Made by a program: the position numbers and the translations under genes
Notes under the pieces: generated by a model
Told to the model about the DNA's origin: nothing
The model's database searches: none
The model's input: only the letters and a program-made list of their open reading frames with translations
Source: Poronia punctata
Taxonomy: Eukaryota; Ascomycota; Sordariomycetes; Xylariales; Xylariaceae
Assembly (NCBI GenBank): GCA_022579005.1
Contig: MU401981.1
Span: 1 to 12,718 of the forward strand
Direction of reading: 5' to 3'
Length of the DNA stretch: 12,718 nucleotides
Shown here: positions 1 through 9,420 of the stretch, piece by piece
How the letters are laid out: each line of letters starts with the position of its first letter
How positions within the stretch are numbered: the first letter of the stretch is position 1

Positions 1-330
1 ATAGTAAGTAATAATAAAGTTATATTAAAATATTAACTTAGCTTATTTAGCTTGTTTTAAGTTAAGTACTTTTTTAACTATAAAGTACTTAAGTGCTAAA
101 TAATTTATTAGAATTATAAAAAGCTTTTAGTTTTGTAATTTAATTAGTTTTGCTTTTTAATAAAGTAAACTTTTAATAACTATAAATATTTTTTTATTAT
201 AAATTTTATAATTTAATTTAGCTTTATATAAGGTTTTTAAATAAAAGGCTACTAGTTTTTAGTTATTGTTTGCAAAATTTTTTTAAAATAGCACTTTAGC
301 TGCTACTTTGTTAAATATATTAGTTTTTAT
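1..330 (-). other. RNase H domain of the degraded gypsy Pol, truncated by the window edge
   Basis: RNase H removes the RNA strand of the RNA:DNA hybrid. The minus-strand frame reads TNIFNKVAAKVLF at about 292-330 (matching ETDAS-x-x-x-x-GVL), then VAFYLKTLYKAKLNYKIYNKK at about 190-252 (matching VAFYSKxL-x-x-AE-x-NY-E-I-x-DKE), then INYLALKYF (matching TDHxALxYF) and QAK*AKLIF*YNFIITY near base 1 (matching QARWAE-x-L-x-x-YNF-x-I-x-Y). The last is the usual end of the domain, directly before the integrase linker, so the window starts a few codons after RNase H ends. D/E to N/K changes at the acidic residues and about six stops make it dead. Confidence 0.9.
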
Positions 331-735
331 AAGGGTTTTAGCTTTAAAAAAAAAGTGTTAAAAGATAAGTACTTTTATTAAAGTTTTTTTTAATTAGTTA
401 AAAGCTTTTTAGCATTTTTTAGTTTACTATAGTATTAAAGTTGTAGTTGTTAGGTTATTTAAAAGCTTTGCTATTTTCTTGTATTTATAAATAAATTAGC
501 AATAAAAGTTATAAAAGCTAAAAAATAACTATACTTTTTTTAAGCTAGCTTTTTTTTTTTTATTGTAAAGAAAGTTTTAATTTTAAATTATTTTTACTTT
601 GCTTAAATTTACTTTTATATTATTAGTGCTAATAATAAATTTTAAAAACTTAGTTTTAATAATGTAAAACTTATATTTTTTAATATTAGCTTGTAGTTTT
701 GCTTTTTTTAGTTAGTTAAAAACTTAAAATATATA
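331..735 (-). other. RT thumb/connection segment of the degraded gypsy Pol
   Basis: This segment links the YxDD box to RNase H in the same frame. It reads as the usual gypsy succession: an H-x-x-H segment straight after the catalytic box, then L*KAKLQANIKKYKFYI (matching L-x-A-x-L-Q-A-D-I-x-K-C-x-F), TKFLKFIIST (matching TKFLGFIIS), a KKV*LFFSFYNFYC*FI stretch (matching V-R-x-FLGF-x-NFYRRFI), and a C-x-KAF-x-x-LK segment before the RNase H entry. About 11 in-frame TAA/TAG codons were counted by hand and no frameshift was needed. Confidence 0.88.
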
Positions 736-1302
736 GTGCTTATGTTTTAGTTTTATATTTAAATATATAAAAATATTGTTAATATAAGCAGTATAAAATA
801 TATTAAAATACTTTTAAAGTATATTATTAATAAATTACTAAAAGGTAGCTAGTTTATTTGTTAAACTAAAAAAAAGTACTTTAAATTTATATATTTTATA
901 TTTTGTTTAAAAGGCTATTAAGTTTTTGTTTTTTTTAGCTATTTTAATATAATAAAAAGCTTGTTAAATATTAATTTTTATAAACTATTTTGCTTTAGCA
1001 AGTTAAGCTAGCATTTTATTAATTAGTAGTAAAAGGTAATAATTTTTTTGCGTTATAGCATTTAGCTTTTAATAATTAACGTAAAAATAAAGCAATTTGT
1101 TTTTTTTTTAAGCAAACAGTATTAGTGCTGCTTAAAGAACTAAAATAGGTTTTATAAAGCTTTTTTTTAAGTTATTTTAAATATATTTTTAATAAGTCTT
1201 TGCTTTTTTTAGTATTATTTTATATAAGGGGCTATATTTTAAAAATTTAGGATCTTTTGTTAAAGTAATATAATAGTTTACTTTTTTTTAATAAGGTAGC
1301 AT
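736..1302 (-). other. Reverse transcriptase domain of the degraded gypsy Pol
   Basis: This domain is the polymerase core. Reading on the minus strand, an LPY*KK entry segment is followed by SPLYKI, NNLKKSFIKP, LYFYVNY*KLNAIT, the NYYLLLLIN segment that matches NRYPLPLI, FIKINI*QAFYYIKIA, AF*TKYKIYKF, VLFFSLTN for V-x-PFGLTN, ATF**FINNIL*KYFN and finally AYINNIFIYLN. Every block occurs in the order and at roughly the spacing of Ty3/gypsy RTs. The combination LDIRQAF, CVDYRKLNAIT and EYLDxF-C-TAY is typical of fungal gypsy elements (family knowledge). Catalytic aspartates read as asparagine at 775-780. About 13 stops fall in this part. It is clearly inactive. Confidence 0.93.
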
Positions 1303-1600
1303 TTTATTAAAGCTTGCTTTGCTAAATATATTAAAGTATTTATAGTATTGTTTTAGTACTATTTGCTTAATTTAGTTTTGTAGTTTTTTATTATTAGCAG
1401 GCAGCATTTTTTTTTGCTTATATTTAATAATTTAATTTATTTTTTTTAAGCTAGTAATACTAGCTTTTATGTTATTTTGCTTAATAAATATAATAAAAGC
1501 TTTAGCTATTAATGTTAATATTTATATTAGTTAGTATTTATATTATTTAATATAGTTATGCTTTAACTTATAAGGTTTTTAGGTGTTATTAAAAACTAAA

Positions 1601-4340
1601 TATTTATATTTATTAAATATTTAGTTTTTTATTTTTTTTTAGGGTTTTAGATTAGGCTTAAGGAAAATATTGTAATTTTTCTTGTTAAAGATTTGCTTTA
1701 TTTAATTATAACCTTGCTAGATTTAATTAGCCCTTAAGTTTTTTTTTTAAGCTTGTAAAGGTTTTAAAATTATAATTAGTTTAGCTAGCTTATTTTGTTT
1801 TTTAACTTTAAAATTAGCTAGTTTAGCTAGTATATTTTTTAACTTTTAAATTTGTTATTAAATTTAGGTAACGATTTTATTTAGTTTAGCTATGCGTTTA
1901 TTTTATTATTGCTTATTTTTTATATTTATTAACTTCTTTTTTTTTATAACATTTTTAGCAGCAAAAAGATTTTAAATTAAGTTTTTAGTTTTATTTATAA
2001 GGATTTTAAGAAATTAGTAATTAAGTTTTTATTTAGTTAAAAAAAGTATTTAGCGTTATTTTAAGTTTATAAAAACGTTATAGTAATAAAAGAATTTTTT
2101 TTTAATAATTATATTGTGTTTTATATTAATAATTAAAAAAGAAGTATTTTTAATAATACGCTTTTATATACGTAAATAGGCTTAAAGGCCTTGATTTATA
2201 GCTTATACTGCTTTTTTATTATATTTAGCAACCTTTATAAGTTTAAAGCTTTAAATTTTATTTAGGTTTAGATGCTTTAGCACTTTTGTTGCAAAACTTA
2301 TATTTAATAGCAAGTATATGTTTGCTTTTATATTTATAAAAGCTTTAGTAGTTAAAGCATATTTATTATTTATTAATATATAGTTAATAGTTAAAAAACT
2401 TTTTTTAAAAAGGGTTTTTAAAAAGTTAAAAAGAATGTTTTAATAAGTATTTATATTTAAAGCTAATATAATAAATAGCTTAAAATAGGAAGCTAGTTTT
2501 TTTAAGCTTAGTTTTTTGCTTTTTTAAATATAAAAGTGTTTTTTATTACTTTTATTATAATAAAATTAATATAAATAAAGTTTAGTTAGTTAAAGTAAGA
2601 CTTTTTTAAGCAATTGCTGCTTTAATAACTTTAAGTATAGTAAGTAAAACATTATTTTTTAAATATTAATAGCTTTGCTTGCTTAAAAAAAGGTTTAGCG
2701 TAAATTTTAACATTTTTAGCTTTTATTTTTAAATAAAAAATCTTATAGTGTTTATTTTTTATACTTTATTTAGCAAATTAAGTTAAAGTAAGCTATAAAG
2801 TAGTTAGTTAACTAGTTTTTGCTTTTTTTTTTTTAGTACTAACTTTAAAGTTAAAAAATACTTTAGTTTTTACTTTTTTTTTATTTAAAAAGTTTTTATA
2901 TTATTAATAGTTAAATATTTAAGCATATTTATAATACTTAAAAAAAGTTACTAAAAGGTTTACTTTTTTTAGTAGGCAAAGTATATTTAGTTAGTTTAGT
3001 AGCTTGTTATATATATTATTTTTAAACTTAAATAGTAAAACGCAAGCTTAACTAGCTTACTTAGTAAATTTAATTTTAAAGTTGCTAAATTTGTTATTAT
3101 TGCTTATATAAAGGTCTTAGTACTTAATTTAAGCTATTTTATACTTGTTTAGGTTATAGTATTGCTAATATAAGTAATATAATACTTTTTTTAACGTTTT
3201 TAAAAGCGGCTCCTAATTATTTTTTGCTATAATAAATAATATTAATTTTTTAGCTACTAACTTACTTATATAACTAGCAATATAAGTAACTTTATTATAG
3301 TTATTAATAAAGTAATTTAAATTAAGCTATAACTTTTTTTTTAAAAGCATATACTAGTATTTAAAGCAAACCTTTACTTTATTTTTAGCTTTGTTATTAG
3401 TAAAAATAAGCAAAGAATTTATTTTAGCAAATTGCTTAGTACTATTTAATAACTTAAAAGCTAAGGTGCCTTGTTAGCTTTTTTAAGTTAAATTAGTTAT
3501 AGCAGCTGCTATTAAAATAATTTGTTTTTTTAGCGCATTATTTTTTTTTTTTAATTTTTATGCTTTATTTTTTTAAGCACTAGCAGCATTAAAGTTTATA
3601 GTTTTTTTACGTTTACTAAACTAGTTTTAACCTAAGTTGCAGTTTTTAGTTTAATAGCTTATGCTTGCAAAATTTAAGCGTTTTAATTTATTATTTTTAG
3701 TATATAATATTATTTTTTAATAATTTTAAAATATGTAGTACTTATTAATAATTAATGCTTAAATTTTTAAAATATAGCTATAAAGTGCTTTATTGCTAAT
3801 TAACTAAACTTTTTTTTAGTTAGCAAACTGTTAAATAAATTAAAAGCATTTTGTTTATTTAAAGTAATAGCTTAAAAAAAACAGCTAAGGCTTTTTTAGC
3901 ATTTAAAAAATACGCTATATTAGTTTTTACTTAAATTTAAAGATTAGCTTTAATTTTAAGCATTATTAATTAGTATTAGTTTTGTTTTTAAATTTTATTT
4001 TTAGCAACGTTAAACAAAAAAAATTTTAAAGTAGTAAGTAGTAAGTTAATATTAAGTTTTTTTTTTTTAACCTTATTATTTTAACTTTTTATAAAAAAAA
4101 GCTTTAGGTTTTATAATAACTAGCTAAATTTTGTAAACTGCTGCTGTACTGCACTATTATATTTTAGTCCTTTTTTTTTTAGTTAAAAGTAGTATATAGT
4201 ACTTAGGTTAAATTAAACTTAGTAACAAGCTTTAGCTACTATATAGTTAGTATTTAAAAAGCAAACTTTTTTTAGCATATTGTTAATAAAAGTTTTTTAT
4301 TTAGTAGGTTATAAAAAACTAAATATTAAATAAATTAAGT
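1601..4340 (-). other. Degenerate upstream part of the gypsy element (expected protease, gag, leader/LTR); no domain identified
   Basis: This 2.7 kb lies where a minus-strand gypsy element would carry protease, gag, leader and 5' LTR. It keeps the T- and G-rich composition of the Pol part. I searched the minus strand for a protease D-S/T-G-A box and a CCHC zinc knuckle and found neither convincingly; both would be badly altered by RIP. Slightly less mutated patches occur near 1640-1740, 2160-2290 and 3200-3220. No open reading frame of useful length is present on either strand. Confidence 0.45.
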
Positions 4341-4356
4341 TTAATTAATTTAATAT
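4323..4356. repeat. A/T-only near-palindrome
   Basis: Arms 4323-4338 and 4341-4356 pair at 15 of 16 positions around a GT spacer. It sits where the T/G-rich gypsy domain fades. In two-letter A/T sequence such palindromes are expected by chance a few times in this window, so no function is claimed. Confidence 0.4.
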
Positions 4357-4589
4357 ATTAAGTCTATTTAGTTTAACATATTAAATAAGTAGGGTATTGT
4401 ATTTTTTAAAAAAATAATTAAAGTTTTTTTAAATAGTAATAAAGCAACGTTTAAATTATAATAAGTTAATAAATATAGCTACTAGTATAAAAACTAATAT
4501 ACTTTTAAATTTAAAATTTAATTTAAACGTAAAGAAAAAGAAACTAAAATATATAGCTTAGTATTGTTTACACTTATTTATATTTTCTT

Positions 4590-4743
4590 TATTCTAAGTA
4601 TTTACTATAGCTTTTGCTATAAAAATACCTTTATTTGCAACCTTAATCTAGTAGCTTATTTTGTTGCCTAAAGCCCTAACGGGAAAGTAGTGACAAGACC
4701 CTTATTAACATAGCTTTGCAACCCTTATACCCCTTTACCGTTA
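4590..4743. other. Less mutated higher-GC island with a terminal inverted repeat
   Basis: Bases 4651-4740 contain 41 G or C out of 90 (46%), against 9-22% in other stretches counted here. CCC, GGG, TGAC and CCG are present, steps that are nearly absent elsewhere. TAACGGGAAAG (4677-4687) and CTTTACCGTTA (4733-4743) form an inverted repeat matching at 10 of 11 positions around 45 bp, and ACCCTTAT occurs twice inside (4698-4705 and 4721-4728). No reading frame, tRNA box or known element was recognised. It may be single-copy DNA between two repeats that escaped RIP, a small non-autonomous element, or a late insertion. Confidence 0.6.
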
Positions 4744-5110
4744 TAATTAGCAATATAAAAAAATAAGTAAACTAGCTAGCAAACATAATGCTTTTAAGCA
4801 ATATTACTAATAACTTTAATTTTTAAAGCTTTAAGTATTTTTTATATATTAATACTTGCTTAATTAATAAAAAGTTAATATAATACTTTTACTTTTTATT
4901 ATTTAAAACTAAAAATAATTTTTTTATTTTTTTTTATAACTAGCTAAGCTTTGCTTATTTTTTTAGCTAAGCTTAGTAACTATTTTTTATAAACAATATT
5001 ACTACTAAAGTTTTTGCTAATTATGCAGTTTATATTAGCATTGCTTTTATTTATTTTTTTAAGTTTTAAAGTATTTATAGTAAAGCATAGCATTAATTTT
5101 AAAATAATAA

Positions 5111-5176
5111 AGTAATAAAAAATATTTAAAAACTTAAAAAAAAAGTAGTAAAAAATATTTAAAAACTTAAAAAAAA
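5111..5176. repeat. 33-bp tandem duplication
   Basis: Units 5111-5143 and 5144-5176 are identical except for A at 5115 against G at 5148. The unit is A-rich with an inner AAATATTTAAAAACTT core. Because 33 is a multiple of three it produces a repeated 11-residue low-complexity peptide on the minus strand, which is not evidence of a gene. The near identity means the duplication is recent relative to most of the mutation, or that both units had already lost nearly all mutable cytosines. Confidence 0.85.
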
Positions 5177-5228
5177 GCAAAAAAGTAAAAAAAAAAAAAG
5201 CTAGCTTTTTAATACTTTTTTTACTACT
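5144..5228. repeat. Inverted repeat around a perfect 16-bp palindrome
   Basis: AAAAAGCTAGCTTTTT at 5195-5210 is a perfect palindrome. Outside it, AGTAGTAAAAAA (5144-5155) is matched by TTTTTTACTACT (5217-5228), so the segment could fold as a long imperfect hairpin with an unpaired stretch between the outer and inner pairs. Low complexity makes chance a real possibility. Confidence 0.5.
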
Positions 5229-8148
5229 TTTTTAGCAAAAGCTTATATTAGCTTAATAAATTATAAATAATATATAATTTTAAGTTATTACTAATAAGCT
5301 AGCTTTATAAAAATTGTTTAATTTAATAAGCAAATATTTAAAAATTATAAATATATTATAATAATTTATATTTATAGCTTTAAGTATTTAATAAAGCAAA
5401 ATTTATTAAGTTTTTTTACTTTAATTTATTATAAAAAAAACTTAAAAAAAATACTTATTATAATTTTATTTACTTATAGTATACTATACTTATAAAAAAT
5501 AGCTTGCAAACTTACTTTTATTTTTTTAATTTATTTTTATATTTATACTTTTTTTTTTTTTTTAAAACTTTTATTTTTACTTTTTTATTTTTAATTTATT
5601 TAGTATTACTATTTACTTTATATATTTAATTTATTACCTTTATATTATAGCAAACTAAATTTTAATACTTAAAAAGCTAGCTTTATAAAAGCTTTTAGCT
5701 TTTATTTATTTTTAAAAACTTTTATTTACGCTTATAAATATTTAGTAAGCTTATTTTAAGCGTATTAACTTATTGCTAAGCTATATAAAACTATAAAAAT
5801 TTTTAAGCAATAAAAATATTAATAATAATAAAATTAACTGCTTGCTTTTTAATAAAAAGTGCTTAGATTTTATTTTTTAAAAAATATAGTAAAAAAAAAT
5901 ATTTAGCTTTTAGCTTAGCATACTAGTTAAGTACTACTACTATAAATAGCTTTTAAGTAGCAAAATTATAGTAAGCATTTATTTAATTTTAAAAAACTAA
6001 TTTAATATTTTAATTAAAAACATATTTAGCTAAGCTATAAGCATATTTTAAAACTTTTTATTTAAGTTTTTTAATAGCTACTTAAAAAAATAATTATAAT
6101 AATAATTTAAAAAAAATATAATTAATATAAAGCTTTTAGTTTTAAAAAAACATATTAGCAATAATTACTAAATTTTTATTATAATTAAGCTTTACTAATA
6201 AAAAGCTTATATATTTAACTTAATAAGCTAAGCTTTTACTTTTAAATATACGTAAGCAATAAAGTTTTTAATAAATATTTAGCTATTAAAAACGTATAAA
6301 GCTTTTAAACATTTTAGTTTTTTTTTTTTTTATAATTAAAGTAATAGTTAGTTATATAAATACTTTTGCTTTATAGCTTTAATTACTTTTATTAAAGCTT
6401 TAAATAATATAATTAACTTAATGCTTAACTAAGCTTTTAAAGTAAACCTATTAATATTTATTTTATTAATTATATAGTTAGCAACTAAATATAAAGTTAT
6501 ATTAAAATAAAAAAGCTTAATGCTTATATTAGCTATATTTTAATAAGCTTTGCTAACTTTATTAACTATATTATTTATATTTAACTTAATAATTTTTAAT
6601 ACCTTTACTAAGTTAGCTTAAAATTTAAATTTTAAAAAACTACTTACTAAAATATATATTATATAGCTATATAAAAGCATACTTGCTTTCTTATAAATAA
6701 AGCAAATTTTTAATTTTAATATTAATATTTTATATTTTATAAAACTAAATACTAATAGCTTTTATAGCTTTATAAACTTATATAATAAAAATAGTAATAT
6801 AATATAGTATTAATATAAGCTAAAGTACTTAATTAATATAGCGCTTAAAATTTGCTGCTAAAAGTAGCTTATTAATAAAAAAGTAATAGTTATTATAAAA
6901 TATTTTATAAAAAGCTATTATTTTAACTTTTGCTTTAAATATTTTATTATAGCTATTAAACTTATATAAAAAGTTTATTTTATAAAAACTTAAGCTTAAA
7001 ATAAAGTTATTTATAACTTATAATAAAAAGCTAGTATTTATAAATAAATGCTAGCTTATTTTATTTTAAAATATTATAAAAAGCTTTATTAGTATATTAT
7101 AGTAGTTAACTATAATTAAAAAGCAGCGTTTATTATTAATAATTTAAATATATTTAAATAAAGTACTAAGCGTATTAAAAAAAAACTGTACTAAGTATAC
7201 TTAATTATTTTTAATACATTGTTTACTTTAAAACATATTATAGTAATGCTTTTATTAATATAATATAAAAAATAAAAATATAAAATGTTTAGCATTATTT
7301 ATATAGTTTATTTATTTAAAGTTTTAAACTAGCTTATTTTTTTAATTGCTAGTACTTATAATAATTATTAACTTTAAAATATAGCTACTTTATTAATAGT
7401 ACTTAAAAATATAGCTAAAATTTATTTTATTAAATAAAAGATTATATTAGCAAAGCTAAATTAATAAAAAGCTTTATAATTTTAAACTTTTATAATAACT
7501 ATAACTAAGTTTACTAAACTAAATATATAAAGTACTTTAAAAGCTTTATTATAATTTTTAGCTAATATAGTTTTAATTATTTTTTTATAAAAAAATATTA
7601 AAGCAATAAGCATTTTATTTAAAATATTAATAGTACGTTTATTAAGTAAAAAGCTTTTTATTAATAATAGTTATAATTAAAGTTTAAAAGTTTTACTAGC
7701 TAAAAAGCTTTAAAAAAAAGTATAATAATATTTAACTTATTATAAGCTTTATAGCTTTTTTATAAAAATAAAAAAGTATATACTTAAATTTACTATTAAA
7801 AATATTATATTATAACAATATTAATAAAGTATACTAAAGTAATTTATTACTAATATAAGTTTAAGTTTAGCTACTACCTTATATTATAAAGTTAATAAAA
7901 CTTTTTTTTAATATATAACTTACTTTTAGCTTATTTATTTTTATAAGTAAAAAGGTTAAATATAATACTATATAAATATAGCAGCTTTTAACGCTATAAT
8001 AACTAAAGCAAAGTTTTAATAATTAAACTAAGCTATTATTAAAGCTAATAATAAGTAATTTTAATAAATAAAACTTTTAATAGCTTTAAATAGCTATAAA
8101 AAGCTTATTAAATAATAAAATAATAAAGCATTATATTAATTTTATTAA

Positions 8149-8403
8149 AAAAAGAGTTTTTATAATATATTAATTTATTTTAGCTTTAAAATGCTAAAAA
8201 TAGCAACCTTTTTAGCTAAAAAAAATTATAATATAATTAGTATATATACTAATTACGCTTTATATTATAAAATAGCTATAAAACTAAAAAAAGCTAGCTT
8301 AATTTCTATTTTTATATATATAGCTATTATTTTTGCGTTACTTTTTAAACCTAAATACTTAGCTATTTATTATATATATAATATACTAAGTTATACTTTT
8401 TAA
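8149..8403 (+). pseudogene. 3' end of an unidentified transposon-like reading frame, copy A (70-aa ATG ORF inside)
   Basis: The plus frame is open for 84 codons after a TAA at 8146-8148 and ends at TAA 8401-8403; the first ATG is at 8191. The peptide is K-, I-, Y- and L-rich, with a hydrophobic, membrane-like run (SIFIYIAIIFALLF) followed by KPKYLAIYY and an SYTF terminus. The same frame and stop are kept in copy B (10778-10939), where RIP-type differences restore G/C codons, so the frame probably was coding in an ancestor. I do not recognise the family. The start at 8191 is unlikely to be the original start; the peptide looks like the C-terminal tail of a longer protein. No ribosome-context or promoter signal was identified. 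Confidence 0.5.
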
Positions 8404-8529
8404 AATACTTTTATAAAGCTATAATTAATATAAAGCCTTTAAAACCTAGTTAATACGTTTACTCTAGCTAGACCTCTTTTAGTATAAAGTTAAAGTAATT
8501 TTTAAAAATTTTTAATTTTTATTACAATA
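8209..8529 (+). repeat. Dispersed direct repeat, copy A
   Basis: It aligns with 10751-11064 from a TTTTTAGCT start to an ATTAYAATA end. Copy A has 7 extra A near 8218-8224 and one extra T near the 3' end. Over the coding part (171 bp in copy B) I counted 20 differences: 17 transitions and 3 transversions, about 88% identity. The unit comprises the end of a reading frame plus about 125 bp of downstream sequence. Such a 3'-anchored shared unit fits copies of one retroelement, one of them 5'-truncated; an LTR pair is less likely because no TG...CA ends are seen. Confidence 0.85.
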
Positions 8530-9420
8530 CAAGCTTATATCCTTTTTTAATATTCTTAGTAAAGCATTAAAATGCTTTAAAAATAAAAAAAACTATTTAT
8601 TATATAAGGTTATTAATACTTTTAAAAGCTATTTTAGCTAGTATATTATTATAAAAAGCTATATTAGCCTTTTAAATCATTATATTAAAAAGCTATATTA
8701 GCTTTTAAACCTAATAATAAAAGCTATATTAGCTTTGTTTAAAAATCTAAAAAAGCTATATTAGCTATTTTTAAAATCTATTATATTAGTAAACCTATTA
8801 GTCTATTATTTAAACATACTAATTATATTATTATATTAATTATACTACCTAACTTAAAAATACCTTATACCTATTATATAAAAAAGTTAACTTAAAATAT
8901 TATTGTATTTATTTAATTTATTATTTAAAAAAGCAAAAAATTTTAATAAAAAGCTGCTACTTATTAATTTAAAATATAAATACTTAAACTCTTTATATAT
9001 TAAAAAACTTGTTATATAGTTACTTTTAACCTATTTAATTTAAATTTTGCTATTTAATATAAAAAAAAACAAAGTTATATTATTAAAAGCCGGACAGCTA
9101 TACTTAAATTTAGCTAATTATAGTTAGTTTACTAAAAAAGCATCTATAGCACAATAAATTTAAAAGGTCTAATAAAAGTTTTATAAAGTAAAAGCTTTTA
9201 ACTTATATTTAAATATAATAAAAGCAATAAATATACTTTATAAAAAAGCTACTGCTACTTTTATTAATAGTTAAATTAACTTATAAGCAATTATAGCTAA
9301 AGTTAAAAGCTAAAAAATATTGTTAAAAAATCTTTTAACTTTTAAATAAGCTTTTTAAAATAAGTTTTTAGCTAAGTTAAAAAATAAAAACGCTACTTAA
9401 CTTATAAATAACTTATAAAA
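8530..9420. other. Non-coding or unassigned AT-rich stretch upstream of the gag-like frame
   Basis: Apart from the four short repeats listed separately, this stretch shows no gene. A less mutated patch with a CCGG lies near 9088-9098. A plus frame starting there (KAGQLYLNLANY...) has scattered stops and is out of phase with the downstream gag-like frame, so I leave it unassigned. It may contain the leader and the start of ORF1 of the element whose gag-like part follows. Confidence 0.4.
8654..8765 (+). repeat. Four copies of a 15-bp repeat AAAAGCTATATTAGC
   Basis: Exact copies start at 8654, 8688, 8719 and 8751, giving spacings of 34, 31 and 32 bp. Each copy holds a small dyad, GCTA-TAT-TAGC. 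The spacers are only partly alike (AT-rich, several with TTTAAA or AATCTA-like words). It resembles a minisatellite or repeated leader segment inside a transposon. It is too degenerate between copies, and lacks equal-length spacers, to be a CRISPR array. Confidence 0.8.

Larger units (their letters stand above)
1..1600 (-). pseudogene. Ty3/gypsy pol remnant: protease tail, reverse transcriptase, RNase H (partial)
   Basis: The polyprotein copied element RNA into DNA. One minus-strand frame can be followed from about 1600 to base 1. I checked that it stays in phase at codons starting 1302, 1233, 1161, 1080, 789, 252 and 3, since all separations are multiples of three. In order it shows a linker reading YFNIFSKASFNKMLPY (1291-1338), the family's F-D-x-F-S ... 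LP-P pattern, then SFIKP (1147-1161), VNY*KLNAIT for VDYRKLNAIT (1051-1080), FIKINI*QAF for FTKLDIRQAF, and AYINNIFIY for the YxDD catalytic box (763-789). RNase H follows. The acidic catalytic residues appear as N, as expected from GAY to AAY. About 30 in-frame stops, all TAA or TAG, replace Q, R or W positions. The 3' part with integrase is cut by the window edge. Identification as Ty3/gypsy is firm; the upstream limit near 1600 is approximate. Confidence 0.93.
1..4340 (-). mobile_element. RIP-degraded Ty3/gypsy LTR retrotransposon, internal part, running off the left edge
   Basis: The Pol domains at 1-1600 place this stretch inside a Ty3/gypsy element read on the minus strand, in the order protease end, RT, RNase H towards base 1. 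Integrase and the downstream LTR must lie beyond the left edge. The strand bias that goes with the Pol part (T 61, A 36, G 16, C 7 in 361-480) continues by eye to about 4300 and then fades, so I take that as the likely extent. This outer limit is inference: with only one end in view no LTR pair or target-site duplication can be matched. Damage is almost entirely C-to-T and G-to-A, as expected from RIP in an ascomycete. The element cannot be autonomous. Confidence 0.75.
4757..8148. other. Gene-free, most heavily degraded AT-rich block
   Basis: In 3.4 kb I see no supportable gene or element. GC falls to 22 of 240 bases at 5401-5640, where 14 of 17 cytosines are preceded by A and none by T. A T15 run lies at 5549-5563. 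Stops occur in every frame; the plus frame leading into 8149 carries about 11-12% stop codons by hand count, no better than expected by chance. The block is probably old transposon DNA mutated past recognition. Confidence 0.6.

Noticed and set aside
4323..4356. A/T palindrome as a replication origin or terminator
   Set aside because: In nearly two-letter sequence, arms of this length arise by chance several times per window.
4671..4682. Telomere-like CCCTAA in the GC island
   Set aside because: There is a single unit with no tandem array.
4980..5180. 66-codon minus-strand ORF starting at an ATG
   Set aside because: Its peptide is an F/Y/L/N low-complexity string produced by the 33-bp tandem duplication at 5111-5176. 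Nothing upstream or downstream supports coding.
7140..8148. Long plus-strand frame leading into 8149 as the body of the same protein
   Set aside because: Stops make up about 11-12% of codons, no better than random AT-rich sequence, and no motif was recognised. The earlier part cannot be claimed as coding.
8191..8403. The 70-aa ORF as a complete functional gene
   Set aside because: The frame is already open 42 bases before the ATG, the repeat border falls inside it, and copy B has a different upstream context. It is better read as the tail of a longer, dead frame.
8654..8765. CRISPR array
   Set aside because: The repeats are only 15 bp, spacers are short and similar AT-rich sequence of unequal length, there are no cas genes, and the setting is eukaryotic.
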